This document shows positions 1 through 7,172 of a DNA stretch of 36,428 nucleotides, piece after piece. The notes beneath the pieces were generated by a model. The model had not been told where the DNA came from, did not search any database, and worked only from the letters and a program-made list of their open reading frames with translations. A program made the position numbers and the translations under genes. Position 1 is the stretch's first letter; every line of letters starts with the position of its first letter. The DNA comes from CAZGUH01 sp964529005 (GTDB taxonomy: Bacteria > Actinomycetota > Acidimicrobiia > Acidimicrobiales > Ilumatobacteraceae): NCBI GenBank assembly GCA_964529005.1, contig CAZGUH010000037.1:1-36428 (forward strand), read 5' to 3'.

Positions 1-291
1 CCACCGGGACGCGGCCTCCGCGGGTCTCTCCCACGTTTTCGAGCTCATGACTCGGCGCCGCCAGCTGCGTGAGAAGGTCGCACGCCTCCCTTCGACTCCT
101 GTCGCGAACTGCAGCCCGTCGACTACGGACGGAGTGAGAACCTCGGGTCGGGAGATGCGCTCCAGGTCGGGTTCCGCCACGCATCGACGTTCGGCGGTGG
201 AGAGCGCCTCCCAGAGGCCGCTGTCACCGAGCTCCACCATCTGCTCGAGGGTGGCAGCCTCGATGGGCGAGAGATCTGCGGCCGCACGCAC
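1..291 (-). CDS. Partial unrecognised ORF running off the left edge
   Basis: On the minus strand a reading frame is open from a GTG at 291-289 to the window edge, about 97 codons with no stop. The first 45 or so codons look coding: many GAG, CTC, GCC and GAC codons, and an acidic amphipathic peptide containing LSPIEAATLEQMVELGD. The last 25-30 codons of this frame are Arg/Trp/Ser-rich and less convincing, whereas a different minus-strand frame across positions 1-95 looks more coding-like (contains EACDLLTQLAAP). This could mean a frameshift, a degraded gene or a chance ORF. The family was not recognised and no function is offered. It would be divergent from the secreted protein that starts at 422. 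Confidence 0.35.
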   Translation of the reverse strand, partial: MRAAADLSPIEAATLEQMVELGDSGLWEALSTAERRCVAEPDLERISRPEVLTPSVVDGLQFATGVEGRRATFSRSWRRRVMSSKTWERPAEAASRW

Positions 292-421
292 CCTCCACCT
301 GGCACAATCCCAACACCCGCCGCCAACACCGTCCATGCGCTCACGAGGCGGCAAGACTACGTGGTGCGGGGTGGCATGCCGTCCACGGGGTGTCGAGGCG
401 CAGCGGCGCATGGAGGTGGAG

Positions 422-1714
422 ATGTTCGGATTGCGTGTGCGGCCGGCATGTGCGGGCATGGTGATCGGCGCGGCGTTGTCGATCGCCCTCGTCGGCGCCA
501 TCGCGCCGAGCGGTTCGAAGGCCGCTCCGATCGAGGCGCCGGCGCTTGCGTACGTGCCGGCGGACACCGCCACTCGCGTGCTCGACACCCGGTTGACCCC
601 GGGTCGCACGTTCGAGCCAGGAAGTCGGGATCACGTGAAGGGGATCTTCCGCGGTGGCGAGCCGCGTTCCGTCGCACTCGGGGTGCCGGCGGAGGCCACC
701 GCGGCGCTCGTGAACATCGCCCTCGTCGGTCCGCCTGGCGGCGACGCGGGATGGGCCGTGGCATGGAGGCCGGGCGAGTCCATGCCGCCGACCTCCAACG
801 TCAACACCGGCAGCGAGGAATGGGATGCGAACGTCGCGGTCGTCGGGGTGGACGAGACCGGCTCGATCACCATCATGACGTCGGTCGACCTCGATGTGGT
901 CGTGGATCTCGTCGGCTGGTTCGTCCCGGCAGACGGTCCTGTGGCGGCGGGCCGCTTCCACGCGCTCACACCGACACGGCTCGTCGACACCCGCCGTCCC
1001 GCGGGGAGCGGCAACGAGTACGAGCAGTCGGACGCGACCGAGCCGATTCGTCCGCCGGGCGCGCTGGCGACGCTCACGCGTGTTCCGGTGCGTGGCCGCG
1101 CCGGTGTCCCCGAAGAGGCGACGATCGTGGCCGTCACCGTCACCGCGCGCGCGGGCAGCGTCGGCGGATTCGTGACCGCCTATCCCTCCGGGGCCCCGCG
1201 GCCGGAAACGTCCACGCTCAGCGTGATCGACGGGCACCGGGCGAACCTGGCCGTCGTCCGGCTCGGCGCCGACGGAGCGATCGATCTCTACGCCTCGCAG
1301 GCGTTCGGCGTGATCGTCGACGTCGTCGGCTGGTTCACCGATGAGAACGCACCCGCGTCGACCGAGGGGCTTTTGCACCTCACCGAGCCGCGCCGTCTCG
1401 CCGATAGTCGATGGAACGTCGGCTTCCCCACGCTCGGCACGCCGGGCACAGCCGTGCTCGAGCCGTCCGGGGTGCCCATCTCGGCATCGGCGGTGCTCCA
1501 GAACATCACGTACGTCAGCCACCAGGCGGGCTGGGTGTGCGCGACCCCGAATCCGTGGACCGGCGGAGAGGTCAGCGTGCAGAACGCCGGCGACGATCAA
1601 GACCGGGCCGCCCTGACCCTCACGCGGCTCGGCTCCGGGCCGGAACCGAGACTCCGATACTGCTCGGAGAACGACGCGGACATCGTCGTCGACCTTCTCG
1701 GCTGGATCGAGTAG
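422..1714 (+). CDS. Secreted protein with three DTR...VDxxGW repeats
   Basis: The product is a 430-aa exported protein. The ATG at 422 is chosen because GGAGGTGGAG lies just upstream and translation begins directly with a signal peptide: basic MFGLRVR, a hydrophobic core, and a likely signal peptidase I site after SGSKA. An in-frame ATG at 410 is the alternative. The mature part is three diverged copies of a module of roughly 130 aa. Each copy opens with a motif like TRVLDTR, TRLVDTR or RRLADSR, has a central segment of valine-rich strands, and closes with VVDLVGWF, VIVDVVGWF or IVVDLLGWI. The same architecture recurs in the protein at 10429-12660. No catalytic motif is visible and there are very few cysteines. 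A beta-rich surface or adhesive role is inference. No sorting signal or transmembrane anchor is seen. Confidence 0.8.
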   Translation: MFGLRVRPACAGMVIGAALSIALVGAIAPSGSKAAPIEAPALAYVPADTATRVLDTRLTPGRTFEPGSRDHVKGIFRGGEPRSVALGVPAEATAALVNIALVGPPGGDAGWAVAWRPGESMPPTSNVNTGSEEWDANVAVVGVDETGSITIMTSVDLDVVVDLVGWFVPADGPVAAGRFHALTPTRLVDTRRPAGSGNEYEQSDATEPIRPPGALATLTRVPVRGRAGVPEEATIVAVTVTARAGSVGGFVTAYPSGAPRPETSTLSVIDGHRANLAVVRLGADGAIDLYASQAFGVIVDVVGWFTDENAPASTEGLLHLTEPRRLADSRWNVGFPTLGTPGTAVLEPSGVPISASAVLQNITYVSHQAGWVCATPNPWTGGEVSVQNAGDDQDRAALTLTRLGSGPEPRLRYCSENDADIVVDLLGWIE

Positions 1715-1785
1715 TCACTCACGCGCGCCCAGCGCGGTCGCCTACGGCCCGAGCGCAACGACCGTCGACAGCGATGGCTGGCTCG

Positions 1786-1791
1786 TACACT
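1786..1791 (+). promoter_or_regulatory. Putative -10 element (TACACT) before the TetR-type gene
   Basis: TACACT lies six bases before an ATG at 1798. That spacing suits a leaderless transcript beginning at this ATG. The ATG is not in the frame of the recognisable TetR domain, which is part of the case for a frameshift near 1850. Confidence 0.4.
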
Positions 1792-1853
1792 GCGCCGATG
1801 GCCTCCACCCCGCCGCGGCCTGCGCGCCCGCGGGGGTCTCGCGTGCGGAGGGG

Positions 1854-2369
1854 ATGGAGAACATGATCGCGGCGACGATCAGCCTCCTTCAGGAGCGCAA
1901 GCCCGAACGGATCACCGTCCGCGAGATCGGTGCTGCGGCGGGGCATCACCATCGTTTCGTCCAAGCGTGGTTCGGCAGCAAGCAGGGCCTGTTTCGCGCC
2001 GCGTTCGAGCGCATGATCGAAGAGACGGCGCGCAACGTGCAGCGGCCGTTCTCTCCCCGGGTCGACATGCTGGCGCGTGCCAAGGCCGCAGCCGAGCTCA
2101 TGAACTGGTTGATGGCCAACGATCCCGATTCGCTCGCGGCGCCGCGTCGCATGCCGGTGGTCGATCGTGTGACCGAGATCTACCACGAGGACTTCGGGCT
2201 CGACATGGAGCTGTCACGCCTGATGGCGGTGCGGCTCGTCGCCACGACGTCGGCGGCGCTGCTGTTCGGAGGGCCGCTCGGGTTGCAAGCCGGCGACATC
2301 GCAGCGCTCGCCCAGCTCGAGATCGAGATCGGTCATCTCCTCGCCGCGTCGCGCCGGTCCTCCGGCTGA
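1854..2369 (+). CDS. TetR/AcrR-family transcriptional regulator, possibly frameshifted at the N-terminus
   Basis: The product is a 171-aa predicted DNA-binding repressor. Residues 1-50 form a TetR-type helix-turn-helix: an AATISLLQERKPERITVREIG helix region, a recognition segment around GHHHRFVQAWF, then the family-typical FGSKQGLFRAAF. The rest is the helical ligand/dimerisation part. The recognition helix has an unusual HHH run where small residues are common. ATG 1854 is the first start in frame; ATG 1863 has better spacing from the GGAGGGG at 1847-1853. Upstream, an ATG at 1798 with a -10-like TACACT six bases before it opens another frame encoding the basic leader MASTPPRPARPRGSRVRRG, which is typical of TetR N-termini. 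One extra G in the GGGG run at 1850-1853 would join it to this frame. Either the gene is really frameshifted, there is a sequencing error, or the upstream frame is chance. The target is unknown. Confidence 0.75.
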   Translation: MENMIAATISLLQERKPERITVREIGAAAGHHHRFVQAWFGSKQGLFRAAFERMIEETARNVQRPFSPRVDMLARAKAAAELMNWLMANDPDSLAAPRRMPVVDRVTEIYHEDFGLDMELSRLMAVRLVATTSAALLFGGPLGLQAGDIAALAQLEIEIGHLLAASRRSSG

Positions 2370-2461
2370 GCTTTCCGGGGCGGTTGCGAACCACACCGCC
2401 TGCATCGTCGTCACAAGGCAGTGCAGTACCGTTCGCACCACTTCACGAGATCGAGGCGATC

Positions 2462-3099
2462 ATGAGCGACATCAGTTGGGAGTCCTACTCGGCGGACGAT
2501 TCCGCCCTGCCCGCCGAAGTCATCGGCGACATCACACCGATCCTCGACGTCGCCGCCACCGACACGTGGCAGGGCGACCACGCGGCGTCGTGGGGAGATT
2601 GGAACGCGGAGATCGCGGACGACGCGGCGACCAGTGCCGCCGCCGAGATCGAGTACGCCAACCGGCTCTACGCCGACGGCTTCACCGAGGCGGGCGACGC
2701 TGCGCTCGCACGGGCCGAGTACTACAGCGGGGAAGCTGCCGAGTACTCCGAGACCGCGTCCGACTACTACGGCACAGCGGCCTCCGAGTACGACGCCGCG
2801 GCGGACTACGTCTCCGACGCCAGCGCCTACGACACGACCAGCTACGACACGACCAGCTACGACACGACCAGCTACGACACGNNNNNNNNNNNNNNNNNNN
2901 NNNNNNNNNNNNNNNNNNNNNNNNNNNNNNNNNNNNNNNNNNNNNNNNNNNNNNNNNNNNNNNNNNNNNNNNNNNNNNNNNCTACGACACGACCAGCTAC
3001 GACACGACCAGCTACGACACGACCAGCTACGACACGTCGAGCTACGACACATCGAGCTACAGCTCGTACGACACGTCGAGCTACGACACGACGGAGTGA
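2462..3099 (+). CDS. Tyr/Ala-rich protein with YDTTS pentapeptide tandem repeats (interrupted by an assembly gap)
   Basis: The family is not recognised. ATG 2462 follows a GAGG about 6 nt upstream. The visible N-terminal 140 residues have no signal peptide, no transmembrane segment and no cysteine. They are acidic and increasingly rich in Tyr, Ala, Ser and Asp (AEYYSGEAAEYSETAS, SDYYGTAASEYDAAADY), then pass into perfect YDTTS repeats. After the gap the repeats resume, degrade to YDTSS and end YDTTE-stop at 3099. Frames on the two sides differ only because the gap was filled with 100 Ns. The next gene, for a zinc-ribbon/DUF2510 protein, starts 3 bases after this stop, so the two are probably co-translated. 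A low-complexity scaffold, a phase-separating protein or a phosphorylation-rich array (Thr/Ser/Tyr) are possible roles, all inference. Confidence 0.75.
2828..3096 (+). repeat. 15-bp tandem repeat encoding YDTTS
   Basis: The unit is TACGACACGACCAGC. Copies begin at 2828, 2843, 2858 and 2873 (cut by the gap) and resume at 2983, 2998 and 3013. Diverged copies follow, with GTCGAGC or ATCGAGC in place of GACCAGC. The identical central copies and diverged 3' copies suggest recent expansion of the array. The reverse strand is also open and would read as a Ser-Cys-Arg-Ser-Trp repeat, but this is a shadow. Confidence 0.95.
2882..2981. other. Assembly gap of exactly 100 Ns
   Basis: Exactly 100 Ns lie inside the 15-bp tandem array. 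The sequence stops after GACACG and resumes with the final C of the AGC codon, so an uninterrupted array needs a missing length of 5 + 15n bases (for example 95 or 110). 100 does not fit, so the Ns are a placeholder of unknown true length and the repeat number is undetermined. Confidence 0.97.
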
Positions 3100-3102
3100 T
3101 CG

Positions 3103-4563
3103 ATGCCCACGGTCGTCGTCGACATCGAGCGCCGGCTGGCCGTCGGGCCCGCCGAAGCACGAGCGGCGCTGGTGCGTTTCCTCCGTGCCGAGGAGTTCAC
3201 CATCACCGCCGAGCAGGTGTCGATGGTCAGCGCGAAGCGGGGCTCGCAGATCGTCGGGTCGGTGCAGCCGCGCAAGCTTCCCGTGTCGCTGCACGCCACC
3301 TTGACGCCCACGGAGACGGGCTGCACGGTCAACGTCACGATGAGCGACGCTTGGCGGTCGCCGGTCGGCAAGGTGTGGGGAATGAACGGCCCGTACACAA
3401 CGCTGATGACGTCCCTCCAGGCGTCGCTCGACGCAGCGCTGGCGCCACTGGCAGAGGCGGGAGCGTCGTTCGACGCACCGGTCGTCACGAGCGCGACACG
3501 CGACATCCTGTTGCTGTCGGCGACGAACGCGGTCGCCGTCAAAGGGGGCGGCGTACTGGCCGAGAAGGTCGACGACCTCTTGACGCCGGGCGATCATCGC
3601 TCGACGCCGAAGGCCTTGAAAGAGGTCGTCCTGCGCAGCTCAAAGGGCGCAGCGTCGTTCGACCGCATGGGCGTGGAGGGTCTGTTCACCGTCGGACTGC
3701 TGGTGTCCAGCAAGCCCGGATCGATGCCCCCGAACCTGGGCCGCGAGGTCGAAGCGCTGTCGGCCAAGATCGAGGCCCGCGTCGCCAGCCAGCCGCAGGG
3801 TCGGGTCGTGTGCGAGCTGAGCGACGAGGAGATCCCGGTCGCCGAGTTCCTCGGCAAGCAGGCAGCGATCCGCAGTGAGCTGCCGCTGCGAACGCTGCAC
3901 GTCTGCACGACCTGCAAGTTCGAGAAGATCGTCAACCCGGACTTCGAGAAGTTGCAGGAGAAGAACCGTCGCAAGCAGATCCTGACCGGCGCGGTCGGGG
4001 CGACGATCACGCCGCGCGGCGTCAGCCCGTTCTTCCTCGTCGGCACGCTGATGCGGTTCAAGAACTTCAACATCCCGTTCGTCTGCCCCCGGTGCCAGGG
4101 TCTCGAGGCGGACAGTTCGGTCGTCACGTACTGCCCGAACTGCGGCGAGCGTCGTGACGAGGCGGTGCTGCGGTCGTGCCGCCGGTGCAACCACAACTTC
4201 GGGGCGGCCCACCAGGCACGTCACGCCGAGTTCTGGGGTCCTGACGAACCAGATCCGGTTGCTCCGCCGATCGTCGCGATGGCGCCCCCGGCGGTGTCGC
4301 CGCCCCCGATGGGCCCTGTGGCGGCGTTCGCGCCGCCGCCCGTCGGGACACCGGTCAACGGCGCCGCGGTGGCGTCGCCGCCTGTCTCGGCGTCGGCCAA
4401 CGGTGCGCTCGCCGCACCGCCGGTCGTGGCCGCTCCCGCCCCGGCGCCTCCGGCTCGCTGGCACGACGATCCGACCGGCCGGCACCAGCACCGCTATTGG
4501 GACGGCGTCCGGTGGACCGAGCACGTCTCCGATCGCGGTGTGCAGGGCGTCGATCCGGTGTGA
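3103..4563 (+). CDS. Multi-zinc-ribbon protein with C-terminal DUF2510 domain
   Basis: The product has 486 aa and starts at ATG 3103, three bases after the preceding stop. Residues 1-260 form an alpha/beta region of unrecognised fold. Four CxxC knuckles follow at about C268/C271 (CTTC), C328/C331 (CPRC), C344/C347 (CPNC) and C359/C362 (CRRC), consistent with two zinc ribbons. A short hydrophobic stretch lies between the first and second knuckles (SPFFLVGTL). Residues 390-455 are a Pro/Ala/Val-rich linker. The C-terminus (WHDDPTGRHQHRYWDGVRWT) matches DUF2510, a short Trp-rich domain common in Actinobacteria, often next to membrane or low-complexity segments. No export signal is visible. The role is unknown; the tight spacing suggests it works with the YDTTS-repeat protein. 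Confidence 0.85.
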   Translation: MPTVVVDIERRLAVGPAEARAALVRFLRAEEFTITAEQVSMVSAKRGSQIVGSVQPRKLPVSLHATLTPTETGCTVNVTMSDAWRSPVGKVWGMNGPYTTLMTSLQASLDAALAPLAEAGASFDAPVVTSATRDILLLSATNAVAVKGGGVLAEKVDDLLTPGDHRSTPKALKEVVLRSSKGAASFDRMGVEGLFTVGLLVSSKPGSMPPNLGREVEALSAKIEARVASQPQGRVVCELSDEEIPVAEFLGKQAAIRSELPLRTLHVCTTCKFEKIVNPDFEKLQEKNRRKQILTGAVGATITPRGVSPFFLVGTLMRFKNFNIPFVCPRCQGLEADSSVVTYCPNCGERRDEAVLRSCRRCNHNFGAAHQARHAEFWGPDEPDPVAPPIVAMAPPAVSPPPMGPVAAFAPPPVGTPVNGAAVASPPVSASANGALAAPPVVAAPAPAPPARWHDDPTGRHQHRYWDGVRWTEHVSDRGVQGVDPV

Positions 4564-4629
4564 GCGGCTGGCGCGGGTAACGTCACCGCTCGCAATGCAG
4601 GTGGCTCGCTCGATCCGGGGAGGCCGACG

Positions 4630-4767
4630 GTGAAGATGCTGCGCAGGGTGCTCGTCGCGCTGTCGATCGCCGGCCTGACCGCGGGTGTGCTCCGGCTGCG
4701 AGGCACGGGTGGCGTGCCCCCGCAGCAGGGCGGCTGGCGCGAGCTCACCGTGCGATCTCGTCGATGA
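4630..4767 (+). CDS. 45-aa single-pass membrane microprotein
   Basis: A GTG start at 4630 sits 7 nt after a strong Shine-Dalgarno (GGGGAGG, 4616-4622). The product is 45 aa: a basic start (MKMLRR), one hydrophobic helix (VLVALSIAGLTAGVL) and a polar, Arg-rich end. Its stop overlaps the next gene's start by four bases (ATGA at 4764-4767), a classic translational-coupling arrangement. The strong ribosome-binding site, overlap and GC-rich third positions argue that it is real although very short. The family is not recognised. It may be a membrane subunit or regulator for the oxidoreductase encoded next. Confidence 0.6.
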   Translation: MKMLRRVLVALSIAGLTAGVLRLRGTGGVPPQQGGWRELTVRSRR

Positions 4768-5771
4768 GCGACGCTACGCCGGCCGATCTGCCGATCGTCG
4801 GGGTCCTCGGCGTCGGCGTCGTGGGCGCCCGTGTGGTTCGTCTCCTCGCTCGTTCGGGCGTGGTGCGCGTCGCTGCCTTCGACGAACGCCCGAGCGCCGC
4901 ACAGGCCGCGGCGCGCGCTCACCGAGATGTGGTGGCGCTCGACTCGCCCCAGCACCTCGCAGCCGCCGATCTCGTCGTGCTCGCCCATCCCGCACCGCAG
5001 TGCGTCGCCGCGGCGGAGCTGCTCGACGAGGGATGCTCCGTCGTGTCGACCTCCGACGACCTGGCCGATGTGCGCGAGCTGCTGAGCTTGGCGCCGAAAG
5101 CGGCCGCTGCCGGCCGGTCGCTGGTCGTCGGCGCAGCGATGTCGCCCGGTCTGTCGGGACTTCTCGCCCGCCATCTCGCCGACCGCCTCCACCAGGTGGA
5201 CGAGATCCATGTCGCGTCCCATGGAACCGGCGGGCCAGCGTGCGCCCGCCAGCACCACCGGGCTCTGTCGGGCCGTGCCGTCGGCTGGCACGACCACGAA
5301 TGGATCGAACGGCAGGCCGGGACGGGGCGCGAGCTGTGCTGGTTCCCGGACCCGATCGGCGCGCGCGACTGCTACCGCGCGGAGCTCCCGGATCCGGTGG
5401 TCCTCCAGATGGCGTTCCCGGGCGTGAGCCGCATCAGCGCGCGGTTGTCTGCGACCCGTCGCGACCGGTTGACCGCCCCGTTGCCGATGCTGAGCCCGCC
5501 GCACCGCGAAGGCGGCATCGGCGCGTTGCGCGTCGAAGTGCGCGGCTGCGATGCCGACGGCCGGCGGGAGAGCTACGTGGTCGGTGTGGCGGAACGCGTC
5601 GGTGTCGTCAGCGCCGCCGTCGCCGCATCGGTCGCCGTGCGGGTGTCGGCGCAGCGGCTGCCGCCGGGCGCAGTCGTGCTCGGCGCCGACCTCGGTGTGG
5701 CGATCGATCTGCTCGACGACCTCGTGGAGCGCGGCGTCGCGCTGCGCGAGTTCGTCGGCGTGGCGCACTGA
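4764..5771 (+). CDS. NAD(P)-binding oxidoreductase, saccharopine-dehydrogenase-like
   Basis: The product has 335 aa. The N-terminus is a Rossmann nucleotide-binding fold: strand PIVGVLGVGVVGARVV with a GxGxxG fingerprint near residues 13-20, an acidic residue ending strand 2 (AFDE), and later strands LVVLAHP and SVVSTSD. The remainder resembles the catalytic half of saccharopine-dehydrogenase-type reductases (VVGAAMSPGLSGLLARHLAD, then a His-rich segment HGTGGPACARQHHRALSG). The substrate cannot be read from sequence. It is translationally coupled to the 45-aa membrane protein upstream. A Fur-family gene follows after 37 nt, leaving open a metal- or redox-related role (inference). The assignment is to a superfamily only. 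Confidence 0.7.
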   Translation: MSDATPADLPIVGVLGVGVVGARVVRLLARSGVVRVAAFDERPSAAQAAARAHRDVVALDSPQHLAAADLVVLAHPAPQCVAAAELLDEGCSVVSTSDDLADVRELLSLAPKAAAAGRSLVVGAAMSPGLSGLLARHLADRLHQVDEIHVASHGTGGPACARQHHRALSGRAVGWHDHEWIERQAGTGRELCWFPDPIGARDCYRAELPDPVVLQMAFPGVSRISARLSATRRDRLTAPLPMLSPPHREGGIGALRVEVRGCDADGRRESYVVGVAERVGVVSAAVAASVAVRVSAQRLPPGAVVLGADLGVAIDLLDDLVERGVALREFVGVAH

Positions 5772-5795
5772 GCCGGCGGCTGACGTGTCGGCCGA

Positions 5796-5801
5796 TATCG
5801 T
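5796..5801 (+). promoter_or_regulatory. Putative -10 element (TATCGT) of the Fur-family gene
   Basis: TATCGT is followed by a 7-nt spacer and a GTG at 5809 in the Fur frame, with no Shine-Dalgarno in between. This suggests a leaderless mRNA and favours GTG 5809 over GTG 5785. Confidence 0.45.
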
Positions 5802-5808
5802 CCGCAGT

Positions 5809-6243
5809 GTGTCGGCCGACCTGCACCAGATCGTCACCGCTCGGCTGCGCGACGACGGGCAGCGCTACACCTCGGGTCGTCGGCGGCTCGTCGAGCTGTT
5901 GCGGGACGCGGCCCGCCCGATGACGATCCCCGAGCTGCTCGACGCGGCGGGCGACCTGGCGCAGAGCTCGGTGTATCGCAACCTCACCGTTCTGGAAGCG
6001 GCGCAGGTCGTGACCAAGGTGGTCACCACCGACGACTTCGCCCGCTTCGAACTGGCCCACGATCTCACCAACCATCACCACCACCTGATCTGCGCCGCGT
6101 GCGGCGCGGTCCGTGATGTCGAGATCCCACCCGAGCTGGAACGAACGCTCGACACGTCGCTCGCCGAGGTCGCCGGTGCGCACGGCTTCACCCTGGCCGA
6201 CCACCGCCTCGATCTCGTGGGGAACTGCGGAGACTGCCGGTGA
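5809..6243 (+). CDS. Fur-family metal-responsive transcriptional regulator
   Basis: The product has 144 aa, the usual Fur length. The N-terminal winged helix is clear: RYTSGRRRLVELL, MTIPELLDAAGDLAQSSVYRNLTVLE, with the family motif SSVYRNL in the recognition helix. The C-terminal metal-binding dimerisation domain has HHHHLICAACGAVRDVEIP and ends CGDC, giving two CxxC pairs for a structural zinc and a His-rich sensory site. The family represses metal uptake or oxidative-stress genes. Which metal (Fe, Zn, Mn or another) is not decidable here. GTG 5809 is preferred because a TATCGT hexamer sits 7 nt upstream and the peptide then starts MSADLHQIVTARLR, typical of the family. The stop overlaps the hydrolase start by 4 nt (GTGA). 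Confidence 0.85.
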   Translation: MSADLHQIVTARLRDDGQRYTSGRRRLVELLRDAARPMTIPELLDAAGDLAQSSVYRNLTVLEAAQVVTKVVTTDDFARFELAHDLTNHHHHLICAACGAVRDVEIPPELERTLDTSLAEVAGAHGFTLADHRLDLVGNCGDCR

Positions 6244-7172
6244 CGCTCGCGGCAGGCGCCGCGGGTCCCATCCCCTGGCTGCCCGAGGGCCGCACGATGA
6301 TCCTCGACGGCCGGGGCGAGGTGTTCTTCCGTCACCATCGCCATGGTGACCCCTCGGCCCCGACCGTGCTGCTGCTGCACGGCTGGACCACCTCGGCCGA
6401 CCTCCAGTTCTTCACCGCCTATCCGGCGCTGGCGGAGGTCTGCTCGTTCGTCGCCCTCGACCACCGCGGCCACGGCCGCGGCTCGCGGCTGGCGTCCTCG
6501 CCGTTCACGCTCGACGACGCAGCGGACGACGCGGCGGCGCTGGTCCACGCGCTCGGCCTGGACCCGGTGATCGCGCTCGGATACTCGATGGGCGGCTCGA
6601 TCGCATTGCATCTCGCTCGCCGGCATCCGGGTCTCGTGCGCGGGCTGGTCCTCCACGCCACGGCTCTCGAGTGGCGAGCCACGCGGGCCGAACGGCTCCG
6701 CTGGAAGACCGTACGCCTCGCCGGGCCGGTCATGCGCTCATGGGCGTATCCACGCGCCATGCGATGGGCGTTGCGTCGCTGGGCTGCCGACCACCCGAGC
6801 GTCGCCGCGCACACCGACTGGATCGTCGGCGAGCTCGGACGCAACGACGTGCCGGCGATGGTGCAGGCGGGCTGGGCGCTGAGCCGCGAGGACGCTCAGC
6901 CGTGGGTCGGCGATCTGGCCGTCCCGTGCGCTGTGCTCGTCACGACGAAGGATCACCTCGTGTCACCCCGCAAGCAGCGGGCGTTGGCGTCGGCACTCGG
7001 AGCCGAGGTCGTCGAACTCGCCGCGGACCACCTCTGCCCGGTGACGCACCCCGCCGCGTACGCGGCAGCGGCGGCGCAGATGGTGTCGTCGGTGGCTCGG
7101 CGGGCCGGAGATCGTCACAACGGCTCGGAGCCGTCCTTCCCCTCGGCGAGCTCGATCGAGTCCAGCCGCTGA
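6240..7172 (+). CDS. Alpha/beta-fold hydrolase
   Basis: The product has 310 aa and a GTG start overlapping the Fur-family stop (GTGA, 6240-6243), implying coupled translation. The alpha/beta hydrolase signature is complete: oxyanion-hole HG in VLLLHGWT (about 44-50), DHRGHGRG (74-81), nucleophile elbow GYSMGG with Ser116, a late Asp in LVTTKDHL and His in ADHLCPVTHP. A helical cap lies between residues 140 and 230. The family includes esterases, epoxide hydrolases, haloperoxidases and lactonases, and the substrate is unknown. The last 58 bases overlap the 3' end of the convergent DUF1003 gene, so transcripts from the two sides would be antisense there. Confidence 0.85.
   Translation: MTLAAGAAGPIPWLPEGRTMILDGRGEVFFRHHRHGDPSAPTVLLLHGWTTSADLQFFTAYPALAEVCSFVALDHRGHGRGSRLASSPFTLDDAADDAAALVHALGLDPVIALGYSMGGSIALHLARRHPGLVRGLVLHATALEWRATRAERLRWKTVRLAGPVMRSWAYPRAMRWALRRWAADHPSVAAHTDWIVGELGRNDVPAMVQAGWALSREDAQPWVGDLAVPCAVLVTTKDHLVSPRKQRALASALGAEVVELAADHLCPVTHPAAYAAAAAQMVSSVARRAGDRHNGSEPSFPSASSIESSR

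Noticed and set aside
47..421. Upstream extension of the first secreted protein to an ATG at 47
   Set aside because: The extension would place over 120 unrelated residues before a clear signal peptide that has its own Shine-Dalgarno at 422.
2828..3096. CRISPR array
   Set aside because: The 15-bp repeats are contiguous, in frame with a gene, and have no spacers.
2462..3099. True frameshift in the YDTTS-repeat gene
   Set aside because: The frame change occurs only across an arbitrary 100-N placeholder; phase arithmetic allows an intact frame.
7115..7172. Mis-called 3' end for the hydrolase or the DUF1003 gene
   Set aside because: Both frames are open and family-consistent to their stops. A short convergent overlap is acceptable.
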